Shown piece after piece: positions 1-8,984 of a stretch of 64,000 nt of DNA. The notes beneath the pieces are model-generated. The model saw only the letters and a list, made by a program, of their open reading frames with translations, ran no database searches and was not told where the DNA came from. Source of the DNA: JBQTKD01 sp052389435 (GTDB lineage Bacteria; Actinomycetota; Actinomycetes; Sporichthyales; Sporichthyaceae). The stretch lies in assembly GCA_052389435.1 (NCBI GenBank), contig JBQTIB010000065.1, forward strand, positions 3,196-67,195, in the 5' to 3' direction. Each line of letters opens with the position of its first letter. The first letter of the stretch is position 1. The translations under genes and the position numbers were made by a program.

Positions 1-62
1 TCGTTGAGCGACATGGCGCCGAACGACTCGCTGGACTGACTGCTGCCTACGTAACCGACCAT
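1..62 (-). CDS. N-terminal start of an unidentified gene (runs off window)
   Basis: An ATG on the minus strand at 62 is preceded by a good ribosome binding site (GGGAG, six bases upstream). The frame stays open to the window edge and reads MVGYVGSSQSSESFGAMSLN. Only about 20 residues are visible, with no signal peptide or recognisable motif, so no function is offered. It lies upstream of nothing else on this strand in the window; the RDD gene also on the minus strand ends 146 bases before it, so co-transcription is possible. Confidence 0.35.
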   Translation of the reverse strand, partial: MVGYVGSSQSSESFGAMSLN

Positions 63-208
63 CTTCTGCTCCCTGCCCCGCACTGTCGGTTTTTCAACCG
101 CATGCACCGATGTGTCCTTCGACGCGGGAGCTCGCCGCACCGCTCCCGGGTGCGGCCGGAACGGCACCTTCGGCGACGGAGATGGGACGAACGGATGAGG
201 CCCGACGT

Positions 209-1237
209 TCAGCGCGGAGCCTGAAACGGGCTTTCGTCCGCGGGCGGGGCGGCAGGCGGCGCGGGCGAAGGCGCGGGCGGCGGGGGCGTGTCGTAGGCGG
301 GGGCTGGGCCGTAGGGCTGGCCGTAGGACTGCGGGCCGGGCTGCGGCTGGGTCGGCCAACCCGGACCGGGGGCGAACCCGGGCGGCGGCTGCCACCCCGC
401 GGCAGGGGGGACCGGCCAGCCGGGCACCGCCCCCGGGGCCCACCCCGCGCGGGCAAGTTCGCGATTGCGTCGTTCCTCGAGCACCGCGGCGAGGACGGAG
501 ACCGGGTCGGCGCCCGACGGGGGGCGGACCCCGAGTTCGGCGAGGACTTCCTCGGCGATGCGCGTCGTCCAGTACTGCGCCTGAGCCGGGTCGAGCTCGG
601 CGCGACGGGTCAGCACCTGTCGGGCCTGCAGGGCGAGCTGGTCGGGAATTCGGGTGACCGGCAGGTCGGCCGCCCAGGCGGCGAGGTGGGGGTGGACGTA
701 GGTCGGGGGAGCGGTTGCGGTGGGGACACGCTCCCGGACCACGACGGTCCCGGCCAGCAGGTCCCCGACGCGCTTGCCCTTGCTCGAGGCCAGGGAGACG
801 ATCACGCCGACCGAGCCGAGCAGGATCGGGTTGAAGTCCACGAACACGGCGGTCAGCGCCCGGGCGAGGGCGTGCCGGAAGCGGATCGGACCGCCGTCGT
901 CGCGAACCACGCGCAGGCCGAAGATCATCTTTCCGGGGCTGCGTCCGCGGGTGAGCGTCTCCCAGGTCACCGGCCAGCCGACGACGAGCAGCACGACAGT
1001 CCCCAGGAACAGCGCTGCCGCCGCGGCGTCGTCCGCGCCCTCGGCCGCGGCTCCGACGACGCCGAGCACGACGACCGCCACGAGGGCGACGATCGCCAGG
1101 TCGACCAGCAGCGCGAGTGCCCGGCTGGGCAGCTTGGCCAGCCGCAGGTGCAGCGCGACGGCCTCGCCGACCACCAGGTCCTGCGGCGGCGGCGGGGCGT
1201 ACCACCCCCCGGGCGCGCCGGGCGGTGGGTGACTCAT
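209..1237 (-). CDS. RDD family membrane protein
   Basis: 342-residue membrane protein of the RDD family, whose members are small multi-pass proteins of mostly unknown transport-related role. Residues about 35-165 carry the RDD domain: a helix starting LPSRALALLVDLAIV (containing the Arg-Asp pair), a second hydrophobic stretch, and the typical SPGKMIFGLRVVRDDGG loop followed by a third helix. The C-terminal 90 residues are a Pro/Gly/Gln-rich, probably disordered tail. The start ATG is the one that gives the usual N-terminal Pro-rich leader. It is divergent from the SpoIIM-like gene at 1405. In many actinobacteria RDD and SpoIIM genes sit together beside a MoxR/DUF58 operon; here that operon is 14 kb away. 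Confidence 0.88.
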   Translation of the reverse strand: MSHPPPGAPGGWYAPPPPQDLVVGEAVALHLRLAKLPSRALALLVDLAIVALVAVVVLGVVGAAAEGADDAAAAALFLGTVVLLVVGWPVTWETLTRGRSPGKMIFGLRVVRDDGGPIRFRHALARALTAVFVDFNPILLGSVGVIVSLASSKGKRVGDLLAGTVVVRERVPTATAPPTYVHPHLAAWAADLPVTRIPDQLALQARQVLTRRAELDPAQAQYWTTRIAEEVLAELGVRPPSGADPVSVLAAVLEERRNRELARAGWAPGAVPGWPVPPAAGWQPPPGFAPGPGWPTQPQPGPQSYGQPYGPAPAYDTPPPPAPSPAPPAAPPADESPFQAPR

Positions 1238-1404
1238 GGTCGCCAGTGTGCCCGCCGGAGCGTGCTCGTGCGGTCATGGAGAAGCGGGCGGCCGCCCAAA
1301 CTCGGACAAATCGAACCCCGTTCCGGTTCTGCGGTCGCCCGCGAGCGGGCCTCTCGGCAGGCGCGGGGGCTAGCCTCGGGGACGACGACGGGGAGGGGGC
1401 GCGG

Positions 1405-2403
1405 ATGGATCTCGACGCGTTCGTGGCCGTCCACACCCGCGAGTGGGAACGGCTCGACCACCTGCTCGGGCGCACCGGCGCGCTGTCCGGCGACGAGGCC
1501 GAAGAACTCGTCGAGCTCTACCAGCGCACCGCGACGCACCTGTCGATCCTGTCCTCGGCCGCGCCCGACCCCGCGCTGCTCGGGCGGCTGTCGTCGCTGG
1601 TCGCCCGCGCTCGCTCGGCCGTGGCGGGCGGCGGCACTCCGGCCCGTCGAGCCTTGGCCGACTTCTTCCGGCGCCGGTTTCCCGCCGCGCTGTACCTGGC
1701 CTGGCGCTGGTGGGCCGGCGTCGCCGCGGCGTTCCTCGCGCTCTCCGCGGGCATGGCGGTGTGGGTGGCCACGAATCCGCAGGTGCAGCGGGCCGCCGTC
1801 GACCCCGAGCAGTACGCGGAGCTGACCCGGCCCGGCGGGAAGTTCGAGTCGTACTACTCCGAGTACGGCGCGGGCTCCTTCGCCGCCCAGGTGTGGACGA
1901 ACAACGCCTGGGTCGCCGCCGCCGGAATCACCCTCGGCGTGCTGATCCTGCCGGTCTTCTACGTGATCTGGATGAACGCGGCCAACCTCGGCGTCGCGCT
2001 CGGGCTGATGTCCGACGCCGGCCGGCTCGACACCTTCCTCGGCCTGCTGCTGCCGCACGGTCTGCTCGAACTGACCGCCGTGTTCGTCGCCTGCGGGGTG
2101 GGCCTGCGGGTCGGCTGGTCCTGGATCGATCCGGGGGCGCGCACCCGCGCCGAGGCGCTCGCGCAGACCGCCCGCGCCGCGATGGGTGTCGCCCTCGGGC
2201 TCGTTCTGGTCCTCGCCGTCTCCGGGGTCATCGAGGGCTTCGTGACCGGTCGCGGGTGGCCGACGCCGCTGCGCATCGGCATCGGCGTCGTCGCCGAACT
2301 GGCCTTCCTGGCCTACGTCTTCGGGCCCGGCCGCGCCGCCGCCCGCGCCGGCTACACCGGCGACGCCGAGGACGTAGGCGACCTGCGCCCCGCCGTCGGC
2401 TGA
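1405..2403 (+). CDS. Stage II sporulation protein M-like (SpoIIM/DUF95) membrane protein
   Basis: 332-residue multi-pass membrane protein of the SpoIIM/DUF95 family. The start ATG at 1405 has a strong GGGAGGGGG site just upstream. The N-terminal 90 residues are a soluble helical segment (DLDAFVAVHTREWERL), followed by helices at about 100-125, 170-200, 205-245 and two near the C-terminus. The LPHGLLELTAVFVACGVGLRVGW segment, given here only as landmark LPHGLLE, is a typical family motif. In Bacillus SpoIIM acts in engulfment, but actinobacterial homologues occur next to RDD and MoxR/DUF58 genes, and their role is unknown. The gene ends at a strong hairpin shared with the convergent epimerase gene. 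Confidence 0.88.
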   Translation: MDLDAFVAVHTREWERLDHLLGRTGALSGDEAEELVELYQRTATHLSILSSAAPDPALLGRLSSLVARARSAVAGGGTPARRALADFFRRRFPAALYLAWRWWAGVAAAFLALSAGMAVWVATNPQVQRAAVDPEQYAELTRPGGKFESYYSEYGAGSFAAQVWTNNAWVAAAGITLGVLILPVFYVIWMNAANLGVALGLMSDAGRLDTFLGLLLPHGLLELTAVFVACGVGLRVGWSWIDPGARTRAEALAQTARAAMGVALGLVLVLAVSGVIEGFVTGRGWPTPLRIGIGVVAELAFLAYVFGPGRAAARAGYTGDAEDVGDLRPAVG

Positions 2404-2429
2404 CCCCTCGCCGGTGTGCTCGAACTCAG

Positions 2430-2489
2430 CCGATAGCGCACTGGAACACGCCTGCCAACCGCTTCGGCGGTGTTGGACTGCGCTATCGG
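2430..2489. terminator. Bidirectional hairpin terminator
   Basis: Perfect 11-bp arms (CCGATAGCGCA / TGCGCTATCGG) enclose a second interrupted stem (AACAC-GCC with GGC-GGTGTT). It sits between the convergent ends of the SpoIIM-like gene (2403) and the epimerase gene (2511). No U-tract follows, which is common in high-GC actinobacteria. Confidence 0.7.
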
Positions 2490-2510
2490 CGCAGCCGTCG
2501 CATGCGCGGG

Positions 2511-3425
2511 CTAGGCGGGAATCTCGACGCGTCGGGACGCGTCGGCCGAGGCGATCTGCCGGGCCACCAGGTCGGCGAGGTCGGTGCTCGGCGCCCAGCC
2601 GATCAGTTCGCGCAGGCGGGTGGTGTCGGCGAGGGTGTCGCGGACCTCGTCGTGCGCGGCGGGTTCGACCTCGATGCTCACCGGCAGCCCGAGGCCTGCG
2701 CCGACGGCGGCGACCATCTGGGCGAGGGAGTGTCCGACGCCGGTCCCGACGTTCACCGGCCCGGGGATCCCCGCGTTCAACAGGTCGACGAGCGCCCGCG
2801 CGACCTGGCGGACGTCGGTGAGGTCGCGGGTGCGGTCCGGGCTGCCGAGGATGCGCAGCGGCCGACCCGCCAGAGCTGCTTCGATCCACAGCGCGAGGGC
2901 CATGTCCGGGCGCTGACCCTCGCCGGCGACGGTGAACGGACGCGCGAGCACGACCCGGCCGCCGGCGCAGTTGTGCGCCTGGCACAGGGCCTCGACCTCG
3001 GCCTTGCTCCGGGCGTAGCCGCCGCGGGGCCGAAGGGCGTCGTCCTCCCGGCAGGGCCGGCCGTCGCTGCTGCCGCCGTAGATCGAGGAGGAGGTGGAGA
3101 CGACGACGGGAGTGTCCCGGTCCGTGGCGGCGAGGACGACCGCGGTCGCGAGCACGTTGTCGCGATGCCGGTGCCACGCGACGTCCGGGCGCCGGTCCCG
3201 CACGCCCGGGCAGCCGGCGAGGTGCACGACGCCGCCCGCGGTGCGCAGCGCCGCGGCGGTGCGCGGGTCGGCGTCGAGCAGGTCGACGCAGAGTTCGCGG
3301 TGGCCCGGGCCCTGCACGGGCGCCGGGAGGCGGTCGATGCCGAGCACCGGGCGGCCCGCGGCCAGCAGGCGCGCGACCACGGCCCGGCCGAGGAACCCGG
3401 CCGACCCGGTCACGACGACCGTCAT
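2511..3425 (-). CDS. NAD-dependent epimerase/dehydratase (extended SDR)
   Basis: 304-residue extended short-chain dehydrogenase. The N-terminus begins with the Rossmann glycine motif TGSAGFLG (residues 6-13). A Ser near STSSSIYGG and the YARSK (Tyr-x-x-x-Lys) pair near residues 136-140 form the expected catalytic triad. The family epimerises or dehydrates nucleotide sugars in the cytoplasm; the exact substrate cannot be read from sequence. It is divergent from a flippase-glycosyltransferase fusion at 3537, so both may work on one lipid-linked or surface glycan. Length is normal. Confidence 0.85.
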   Translation of the reverse strand: MTVVVTGSAGFLGRAVVARLLAAGRPVLGIDRLPAPVQGPGHRELCVDLLDADPRTAAALRTAGGVVHLAGCPGVRDRRPDVAWHRHRDNVLATAVVLAATDRDTPVVVSTSSSIYGGSSDGRPCREDDALRPRGGYARSKAEVEALCQAHNCAGGRVVLARPFTVAGEGQRPDMALALWIEAALAGRPLRILGSPDRTRDLTDVRQVARALVDLLNAGIPGPVNVGTGVGHSLAQMVAAVGAGLGLPVSIEVEPAAHDEVRDTLADTTRLRELIGWAPSTDLADLVARQIASADASRRVEIPA

Positions 3426-3536
3426 CCACTGCCTCCGCTTCGAAGGTCCCGGCAGCGAGAACTGCCCCAGAAAGCGGTGCCAAGGTTAGCCTCCCCTTGG
3501 GCAACGGCGGCCCTAGCGAGTGGAAAGCTGGCCTTT

Positions 3537-5225
3537 GTGGGGATTCGGGTGGCCAGGACCGGCGTGGGGCTGATCGTCCTGGCGCTGTCGATCGCCTACG
3601 TGGTCCACGTCGCCGAGGGCGACGTCCTCGCCGACACCTGGCACGCGATGGTCGGCGAACCGTTCGGGGTGGCGCTGGCCCTGCTCGCCTACGCGGTCGC
3701 GTTCGGTCTGCGGGCGTGGGCCTGGACCCGCGTTCTCCCGGGGCTGAGCTTCGGACAGGCCTGGGCTGCGCTGCACGTCTCCCTGCTCGGCAACCACGTC
3801 CTGCCGTTCCGGCTCGGCGAGGCGCTGCGCGTGACGTCGGTGCTTCGCCGCACCGACCTGCCGGCCGGCTCGGTCGCGGCGACGACGGTGAGCCTGCGGC
3901 TGGCCGACGTCGGTTCGGTCGCGCTGCTGGCGCTGATCGCCGTGCCCGGCCTGGCGATCGACCTGGTCGGCGGGTGGGCGTGGGTCCTGGTGCTGCTCGC
4001 CGGCGGCCTGGCGCTCGGCGGGCTCGTCGCCCTGCGGCGCTGGGCCGCCCGCCGCCCCGGCGCGGGGGTGCGCGTACCGCTCGGCGTCGGCGCGACGACC
4101 GTGTTCGGAGCGTGGGTGCGCGAGGCCGCGCTGGTGTGGCAGGTCGCGAACGCGGCGGGCGTCGACCTCGCCTACCACGAGGCCATCGCGGTGACGGCCG
4201 TCGCCGTGGCCGCGCAGACCCTCGCCGTCACCCCCGGCGGCTTCGGCTCCTACGAAGCCGCGGCAACCGCGGCGCTCGCCGTCCTCGGCGTCCCGGCCGC
4301 CACCGGTCTGGCGATCGCGCTCGCAACGCACGCGGTGAAAACCGTCTACTCCCTGGCCGTGGGGGCTCCCGCCCTGTGGCTGCCGCGGCCCGCCTACCTC
4401 GGCCGCGCCTCCGCCGCCGAACGCACCACCACGCGCTATCGGCTGCCCAAGCGGCTGCCCGCCCGGCCCGCGCCGTTCCCCGTGGCCGCGGACGCCCCGG
4501 TCGTCGCCGTGATCCCGGTACACGACGAGGAGGGCACGATCGCCGAGGTCGTCCGGCGGTTGCCCGCGTCCGTCGAAGGGCGTCCGGTGCACTGCCTGGT
4601 GGTCGACGACGGCTCCGCCGACGCCTCCGCCGCCCGCGCCGCCCAGGCCGGCGCAACGGTGCTGCGCCACCCGCGCAACCTCGGCCTCGGAGCCGCCGTG
4701 CGCACCGCGCTGCGCGAGGCGAGCGCGCTGGCGCCGGCGGCCGTCGTGTACCTCGACGCGGACCTCGAGTACGCCCCGGAGGACTTCGGGATCGTGGTCG
4801 CACCGGTGCTGGCGGGGACGGCGGACTACGTCGTCGGCTCCCGCTTCGCCGGGCAGATCGAGCACATGCGCCCGCACCGCCGCGTCGGCAACCTGGTCCT
4901 GACGAGGTGGGTGCGGTGGCTGACCCGCCGCCGCGATCTGACGGACGGTCAGAGCGGCTACCGGGCCTTCTCGCCGCGCGCGGCCGCGGAGGCCGAGATC
5001 GTGCACGACTACAACTACGCCCAGGTCTTGACCCTCGACCTGCTGGCCAAGGGCTTCGTCTACACCGAGGTCCCGATCTCCTACGCCTTCCGCACGACGG
5101 GCGCCTCGTTCGTGAAGCTGGGCCGCTACCTCCGCAAGGTGATCCCCGCCGTCCACCGCGAGCTGAACGACCTCGGGCCGGCTCCGGCTGCCGATGGCGC
5201 GTCGGCTGCGGTGCTCGTCTCCTAG
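3537..5225 (+). CDS. Flippase-like (LPG synthase TM/YbhN) domain fused to family 2 glycosyltransferase
   Basis: 562-residue two-domain protein, started here at a GTG with GGAAAG upstream. Residues about 1-300 are a multi-pass lysylphosphatidylglycerol-synthase-type/YbhN flippase domain (SLLGNHVLPFRLGEALR, then TPGGFGSYEAA, both characteristic). Residues about 320-550 are a GT2 (GT-A) domain: VIPVHDEEGTI, the VVDDGSAD nucleotide-binding motif, HPRNLGLGAAVRTAL, YLDADLEY as the metal-binding Asp-x-Asp, and DGQSGYRAFS. The GT2 half resembles polyprenyl-phosphate mannosyl/glucosyltransferases that act at the inner membrane face. A lipid-linked sugar donor made and moved by one polypeptide is a reasonable inference. 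Confidence 0.85.
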   Translation: MGIRVARTGVGLIVLALSIAYVVHVAEGDVLADTWHAMVGEPFGVALALLAYAVAFGLRAWAWTRVLPGLSFGQAWAALHVSLLGNHVLPFRLGEALRVTSVLRRTDLPAGSVAATTVSLRLADVGSVALLALIAVPGLAIDLVGGWAWVLVLLAGGLALGGLVALRRWAARRPGAGVRVPLGVGATTVFGAWVREAALVWQVANAAGVDLAYHEAIAVTAVAVAAQTLAVTPGGFGSYEAAATAALAVLGVPAATGLAIALATHAVKTVYSLAVGAPALWLPRPAYLGRASAAERTTTRYRLPKRLPARPAPFPVAADAPVVAVIPVHDEEGTIAEVVRRLPASVEGRPVHCLVVDDGSADASAARAAQAGATVLRHPRNLGLGAAVRTALREASALAPAAVVYLDADLEYAPEDFGIVVAPVLAGTADYVVGSRFAGQIEHMRPHRRVGNLVLTRWVRWLTRRRDLTDGQSGYRAFSPRAAAEAEIVHDYNYAQVLTLDLLAKGFVYTEVPISYAFRTTGASFVKLGRYLRKVIPAVHRELNDLGPAPAADGASAAVLVS

Positions 5226-5350
5226 CGAGGCCGGGGAGGAAGGGCCGGTGGACGCAGGCTGTCCGCCCGCGAGGCCGTTGGCGACGGCCGTCTCCGGACA
5301 TTCGGGCTGAGCGTCCATTAACGGCTGAAATAGGCAGACCAAAGCGTTGC

Positions 5351-5378
5351 TTGACACAAAATTCGAACATAGTATCGA
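5351..5378 (+). promoter_or_regulatory. Candidate sigma-70-type promoter of the DUF222-HNH gene, probably leaderless
   Basis: TTGACA at 5351-5356 is a perfect -35 hexamer in an unusually AT-rich stretch; TATCGA at 5373-5378 (16-base spacing) or the overlapping TAGTAT is the -10 candidate. Either puts the transcript start within a few bases of the ATG at 5382, and no Shine-Dalgarno sequence precedes that ATG. Confidence 0.55.
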
Positions 5379-5381
5379 CTT

Positions 5382-7412
5382 ATGACGGATCCGCGAACGC
5401 TGCCTCTCGGTCTGGCGACCATGTCGCCGGTGCCGGACGTGGCTGCGGCGTTGGCCGAGGTCGAGCCCGGCAGCGTGTGCGGCTACGACACGGTCGAGAT
5501 GCTGCGCGGTGCGCGTCGGTTGAAGAACGCGGCGGCGGCCGCGGAGCACCGGTGGACCACGGAAGTCGCGCTGCGCAGGCCGGGCAGCGCGTCCACGGTA
5601 GAGCGGCTGCGGCACCCGCACGAGCACGCGGCCGACGAGGTACGAGCCGGACTGGGCCTCTCGGCGACGGGTGGAGACAGACTGCTCGCGTTCGCTTGGG
5701 CCACGGTCCAGCGGCTGCCGGAACTGTGCGAGGCGATGGCGAACGGCGGCCTGGACGAGCAGCGCGCCTGGGCCTTCGTCGAATGGACCACCGTGCTGTC
5801 CGACGAGCACGCCCACGCGGTCTGCGGGCAGTTGCTGCCCCGTGCGGTGCTCGACGCGGAGGAACAGCTGCCGACGGGCCTGCTGATCAAGGAGATCGCC
5901 AAGATCGCCATGGCCCTGGACCCCACCTGGGCCGAGCGCCGCTACAAAGAGGCGCTGCGACGGCGCCGCGTGGTCGGCCGGCCGAATGGCGACGGCACCG
6001 CGGATCTGTCCGGCCGGCAACTGGAGCCGCACCGCGTCGCCGCCGCCTGCGGCCGCCTCGACGAGTTGGCCCGCGCCGCGAAGCGGGATGGGGACCCCCG
6101 GCGCATCGACGATCTCCGCGCGGAGCTGTTCTCCGGCCTGCTCGACGGCACCTACGAGGGCCTGTCCGACATCGAGATCTCCGCAGCCCTGGCGGCGACC
6201 CGCCCCGACGGCCGAGCGCCAGAGGGCGCCGAGCCGAGCGACGGCGCCAAGGTGCCGGTCGACGGCGTCAAGGTGCCGGTCGACGGCGAGGACGTCGGGC
6301 ACTCAGCAGATGCGGAGAACTCGGCGGAAGCCGAAGACGAGGTTTCGGAGGATGCCGAGCGCACCGAGAACTCCGAGGGCTCGGAGGACGCCGAGCGCAC
6401 GGCGAACGCCGAGGGCTCGCGTGACGCAGACGGCTCGGAGAGCGCCGACGCAGCCGGCCCGGCAGCGCCACCGTCGCCGGTCCCGGACGGCTCGTCGGGC
6501 TCCGGTCTGGCTCGTCGGCCGGAGTCGCCGCAGAAGGGAGTTCAACTGCGCATCCGCCTGACGACGCTGCTCGGCCTGGACCGGGTCCCGGCGGAGCTCG
6601 CCGGCTGGACTCCCGTGCACGCGGGCTACGGCGTCGACCTGGCCGCCCTGATGTCGGCGGCGCAGTGGCGGTACGCCCTGACCGACGACGACGGCCACCT
6701 GATCGGTTCCGGCCTCGTCTACAGCCGCCCGCGCGGCTGGCGCCGCCGCTCCGCGCACCACCGCGGCGTTGTCGATCTGCTGGTGCCGGCTTCGCTCCTG
6801 CGCGATCTGATCGTCGGTCCGCTCGTTGGCATCGAACTCGTCGATCCCGACCAGTTCCGCGCGTGGCACCCGGTCCTGTCGGAGTTGGCCCACCGAATGC
6901 GCCACCCGAAGCCGATGCCCGACGACAGCGACAGGCGCTTCCCCGGCAACGCGCTGCGTCGGGCCGTCGAACTGGACAAGCCGCGTTGCTTCGGCGTCGG
7001 CTGCGGCCGCGCGGCCCGGCGCTGCGAAGTGGACCACAACTACGACTGGGGCTGGGGTGGGCGGACGGTCGAGGGCAATCTCGCTCCCGGCTGCGGACGC
7101 GATCACGGGCTCAAGACCAAGGGCGGCTGGACGATGCACGCGTGGGAGCCCAGGGGCTACCGCTGGTGCACCCCGCTCGGGCGGCAGTACGTCGTCTCGG
7201 TCCCGCAGACGATCGAGCGCCTCCCTGCGGCGGGCGTCGACTTCTGGTTTCCCGATCGCCTCGAAGGGCCAGAACCGGACGCCGATCTCGACCACGAGGG
7301 CATCCCCTGGCAGGCGTCGCGGACGTGGCAGGCTCCCGGGCCGCTCCCTCCGCGCCCGATCGAGGTGGCCCGCACCTCGTCGCCGCCGTATCCCGACGAC
7401 CCACCGTTCTGA
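5382..7412 (+). CDS. DUF222 and HNH endonuclease domain protein
   Basis: 676 residues. The N-terminal DUF222 domain (about 15-240) is followed by an acidic low-complexity linker (about 280-375) of repeated EDAER, ENSEGSE and ANAEGS-like units, then more DUF222-type sequence and a C-terminal HNH nuclease fold. The nuclease part shows CFGVGCGRAARRCEVDHNYDW (key: two Cys, then Cys-x-Val-Asp-His) and GNLAPGCGRDHGLKTKG, the expected metal-binding Cys/His set. Such DUF222-HNH proteins are abundant, often multicopy, in actinobacteria and are suspected mobile or DNA-processing nucleases; no target is known. The acidic linker is longer than usual. Confidence 0.85.
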   Translation: MTDPRTLPLGLATMSPVPDVAAALAEVEPGSVCGYDTVEMLRGARRLKNAAAAAEHRWTTEVALRRPGSASTVERLRHPHEHAADEVRAGLGLSATGGDRLLAFAWATVQRLPELCEAMANGGLDEQRAWAFVEWTTVLSDEHAHAVCGQLLPRAVLDAEEQLPTGLLIKEIAKIAMALDPTWAERRYKEALRRRRVVGRPNGDGTADLSGRQLEPHRVAAACGRLDELARAAKRDGDPRRIDDLRAELFSGLLDGTYEGLSDIEISAALAATRPDGRAPEGAEPSDGAKVPVDGVKVPVDGEDVGHSADAENSAEAEDEVSEDAERTENSEGSEDAERTANAEGSRDADGSESADAAGPAAPPSPVPDGSSGSGLARRPESPQKGVQLRIRLTTLLGLDRVPAELAGWTPVHAGYGVDLAALMSAAQWRYALTDDDGHLIGSGLVYSRPRGWRRRSAHHRGVVDLLVPASLLRDLIVGPLVGIELVDPDQFRAWHPVLSELAHRMRHPKPMPDDSDRRFPGNALRRAVELDKPRCFGVGCGRAARRCEVDHNYDWGWGGRTVEGNLAPGCGRDHGLKTKGGWTMHAWEPRGYRWCTPLGRQYVVSVPQTIERLPAAGVDFWFPDRLEGPEPDADLDHEGIPWQASRTWQAPGPLPPRPIEVARTSSPPYPDDPPF

Positions 7413-7441
7413 CGGTCGGTCAAGGCCTCGTTCAGAACCCC

Positions 7442-7473
7442 GTAGCCCTGTCGCATGCCGCGAGCAGGGCTAC
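7442..7473. terminator. Bidirectional hairpin terminator
   Basis: GTAGCCCTG / CAGGGCTAC arms (9 bp) extended inside by TCGC / GCGA around a five-base loop with a one-base bulge. It lies between the converging ends of the HNH gene and the FAD protein gene. Confidence 0.7.
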
Positions 7474-7485
7474 CCGGGCGCGTGC

Positions 7486-8898
7486 TCAGTCCTCGACCAC
7501 GTGGGCGTCGAACCGGGTTCGGGCGGCGGACCAGGCGGTGCGATCGAAGCCGTCGGGAGTGAGCGCGGCGACGGCGTCGTAGGCCATCGCCATCGCGTGG
7601 TGGGTGTTGTCGTGGGCGAACAGGCCCAGGCGCCCGAAGGTCGTGACGCCCTCCAGTCCGCGGGCCCAGGCGTCCAGCGGCGCGAGGCGGGCGCCGAAGC
7701 CGAGGCGGTAGATCGGGTAGACCGTCCGCAGTCGCAGGATTTCGACGTGGTCGATGCGCAGGGGCGGCAGTCCGGTGCGGGCCACGGCGTCCTCGACGAT
7801 CGCGCCGAGGTCGGGAGGGCTCGCGGTGAAGACCTCGTCGTCGGGGGAGCAGGGGATCTCGGCGCACAGCACGGTGCGGTCGGTCGGGTCCTCGGGGTTG
7901 CGGCGGTAGTTCGCGGGCTCGGAGATCCGGGTGATCGGAGTCTGCTGGCCGGGCAGGTAGTGGGCGTCGAACTCGGTCCAGCGGCCGCCGGAGTGCACGA
8001 CGTACGCGAGGGTCATTGCGCGGAAGGTCAGCTCCTTCGAGGCGGCGACCAGTTCGTCGGGCGCGGCCGGGTCGGCGAGCTGGGCGAGGCGGGGGAGCGG
8101 CACCGTCGAGAAGACGTGACGAGCCGTCAGCTTCGTGCCGTCGGCGAGGAGGACGCCGGGGTTGGCGGCGTCGGGCAGGACGGTCGCGACGGCAGCACCG
8201 GTGCGCAGGTCCGCGCCCGCGGCGGCGGCCGCCTGCGCGAGGGCGTCGACGATCTGCCCGAACCCGTGTCGCGGGTAGTGGAAGATCCGGCCCTGCCCGG
8301 CACCCGAGTGCCCCGCGCCGACGCGGTTGCGGCGCACCATCTTCGCGAGCACCTTCCACGGGGTGTCGGCGGTGACGCGGCGCCGCGCCTGCTCCCCGTC
8401 GATGTCCTCGCCGTCCAGCCCCCAGAGCTTGCGGGCGTAGGGGGCGTAGAGCTCCTCGTACAGCGCGGGCCCGAGCCCGGCGCGCAGCACCTCGGCGAAG
8501 GTGTCCTGGGTGGGCTTGCGCAGCGGCGCGGTGGCGGTGTCGCGGGCCAGGCCGGCGAGCAGGCGCGGCGGCAGGGCTCGCGCGAGTTCGACGGGCTTGA
8601 GCGGAAACCCGACCCAGCTCTCCGCGACCCGCAGGCGCCCGTGCCGCGGCCGCGTCTGCAGGTCCCGGCCGATCAGCCCCCGCAGATCCTCGAGCAGGTG
8701 CGGCGGCGTCGCCGGGTGCAGGCGGTGGGATCCGACGTCGACTCGGAAGCCCGCGACGTCGATGCTCGCGGCCATGCCGCCCACTCGCGGCGCGGCCTCG
8801 AGCACGATCACGGACCGCCCGGCCAGCGCCGCCCGCCACGCGGCGGTCAGGCCCGCGGGCCCGGCGCCCAGGATCAACAGATCGGCAGAGGTCTCCAT
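7486..8898 (-). CDS. FAD/NAD(P)-dependent oxidoreductase, amine-oxidase/protoporphyrinogen-oxidase-like
   Basis: 470-residue flavoprotein. The ATG at 8898 has an excellent GGGAGG site eight bases upstream. The FAD dinucleotide-binding fold is at the N-terminus: LILGAGPAGLTAAW (residues 8-21), then VLEAAPRVGGMA, the second FAD-contacting loop of the amine-oxidase superfamily. The KLWGLDGEDI motif and the C-terminal TTFGRLGLFAHDNTHHAM (FAD cap) match the subgroup often found beside GT2 glycosyltransferases and annotated protoporphyrinogen-oxidase-like or UDP-galactopyranose-mutase-like. True substrate is unknown. It lies 3 kb from the flippase-GT2 fusion with the HNH gene between. Confidence 0.82.
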   Translation of the reverse strand: METSADLLILGAGPAGLTAAWRAALAGRSVIVLEAAPRVGGMAASIDVAGFRVDVGSHRLHPATPPHLLEDLRGLIGRDLQTRPRHGRLRVAESWVGFPLKPVELARALPPRLLAGLARDTATAPLRKPTQDTFAEVLRAGLGPALYEELYAPYARKLWGLDGEDIDGEQARRRVTADTPWKVLAKMVRRNRVGAGHSGAGQGRIFHYPRHGFGQIVDALAQAAAAAGADLRTGAAVATVLPDAANPGVLLADGTKLTARHVFSTVPLPRLAQLADPAAPDELVAASKELTFRAMTLAYVVHSGGRWTEFDAHYLPGQQTPITRISEPANYRRNPEDPTDRTVLCAEIPCSPDDEVFTASPPDLGAIVEDAVARTGLPPLRIDHVEILRLRTVYPIYRLGFGARLAPLDAWARGLEGVTTFGRLGLFAHDNTHHAMAMAYDAVAALTPDGFDRTAWSAARTRFDAHVVED

Positions 8899-8984
8899 CG
8901 CGCCCAAACCTCCCACAGCAGGTCGGGCGATCGGGCGATGTACGCCGTCGCGTCGCGGGCGCACAATCGGCGCAGGAGGCCTCC

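Noticed and set aside
1234..3504. Open frame of 756 codons on the minus strand
   Set aside because: Covers the SpoIIM-like gene antisense and the epimerase gene out of frame; composition is Arg/Pro-rich noise.
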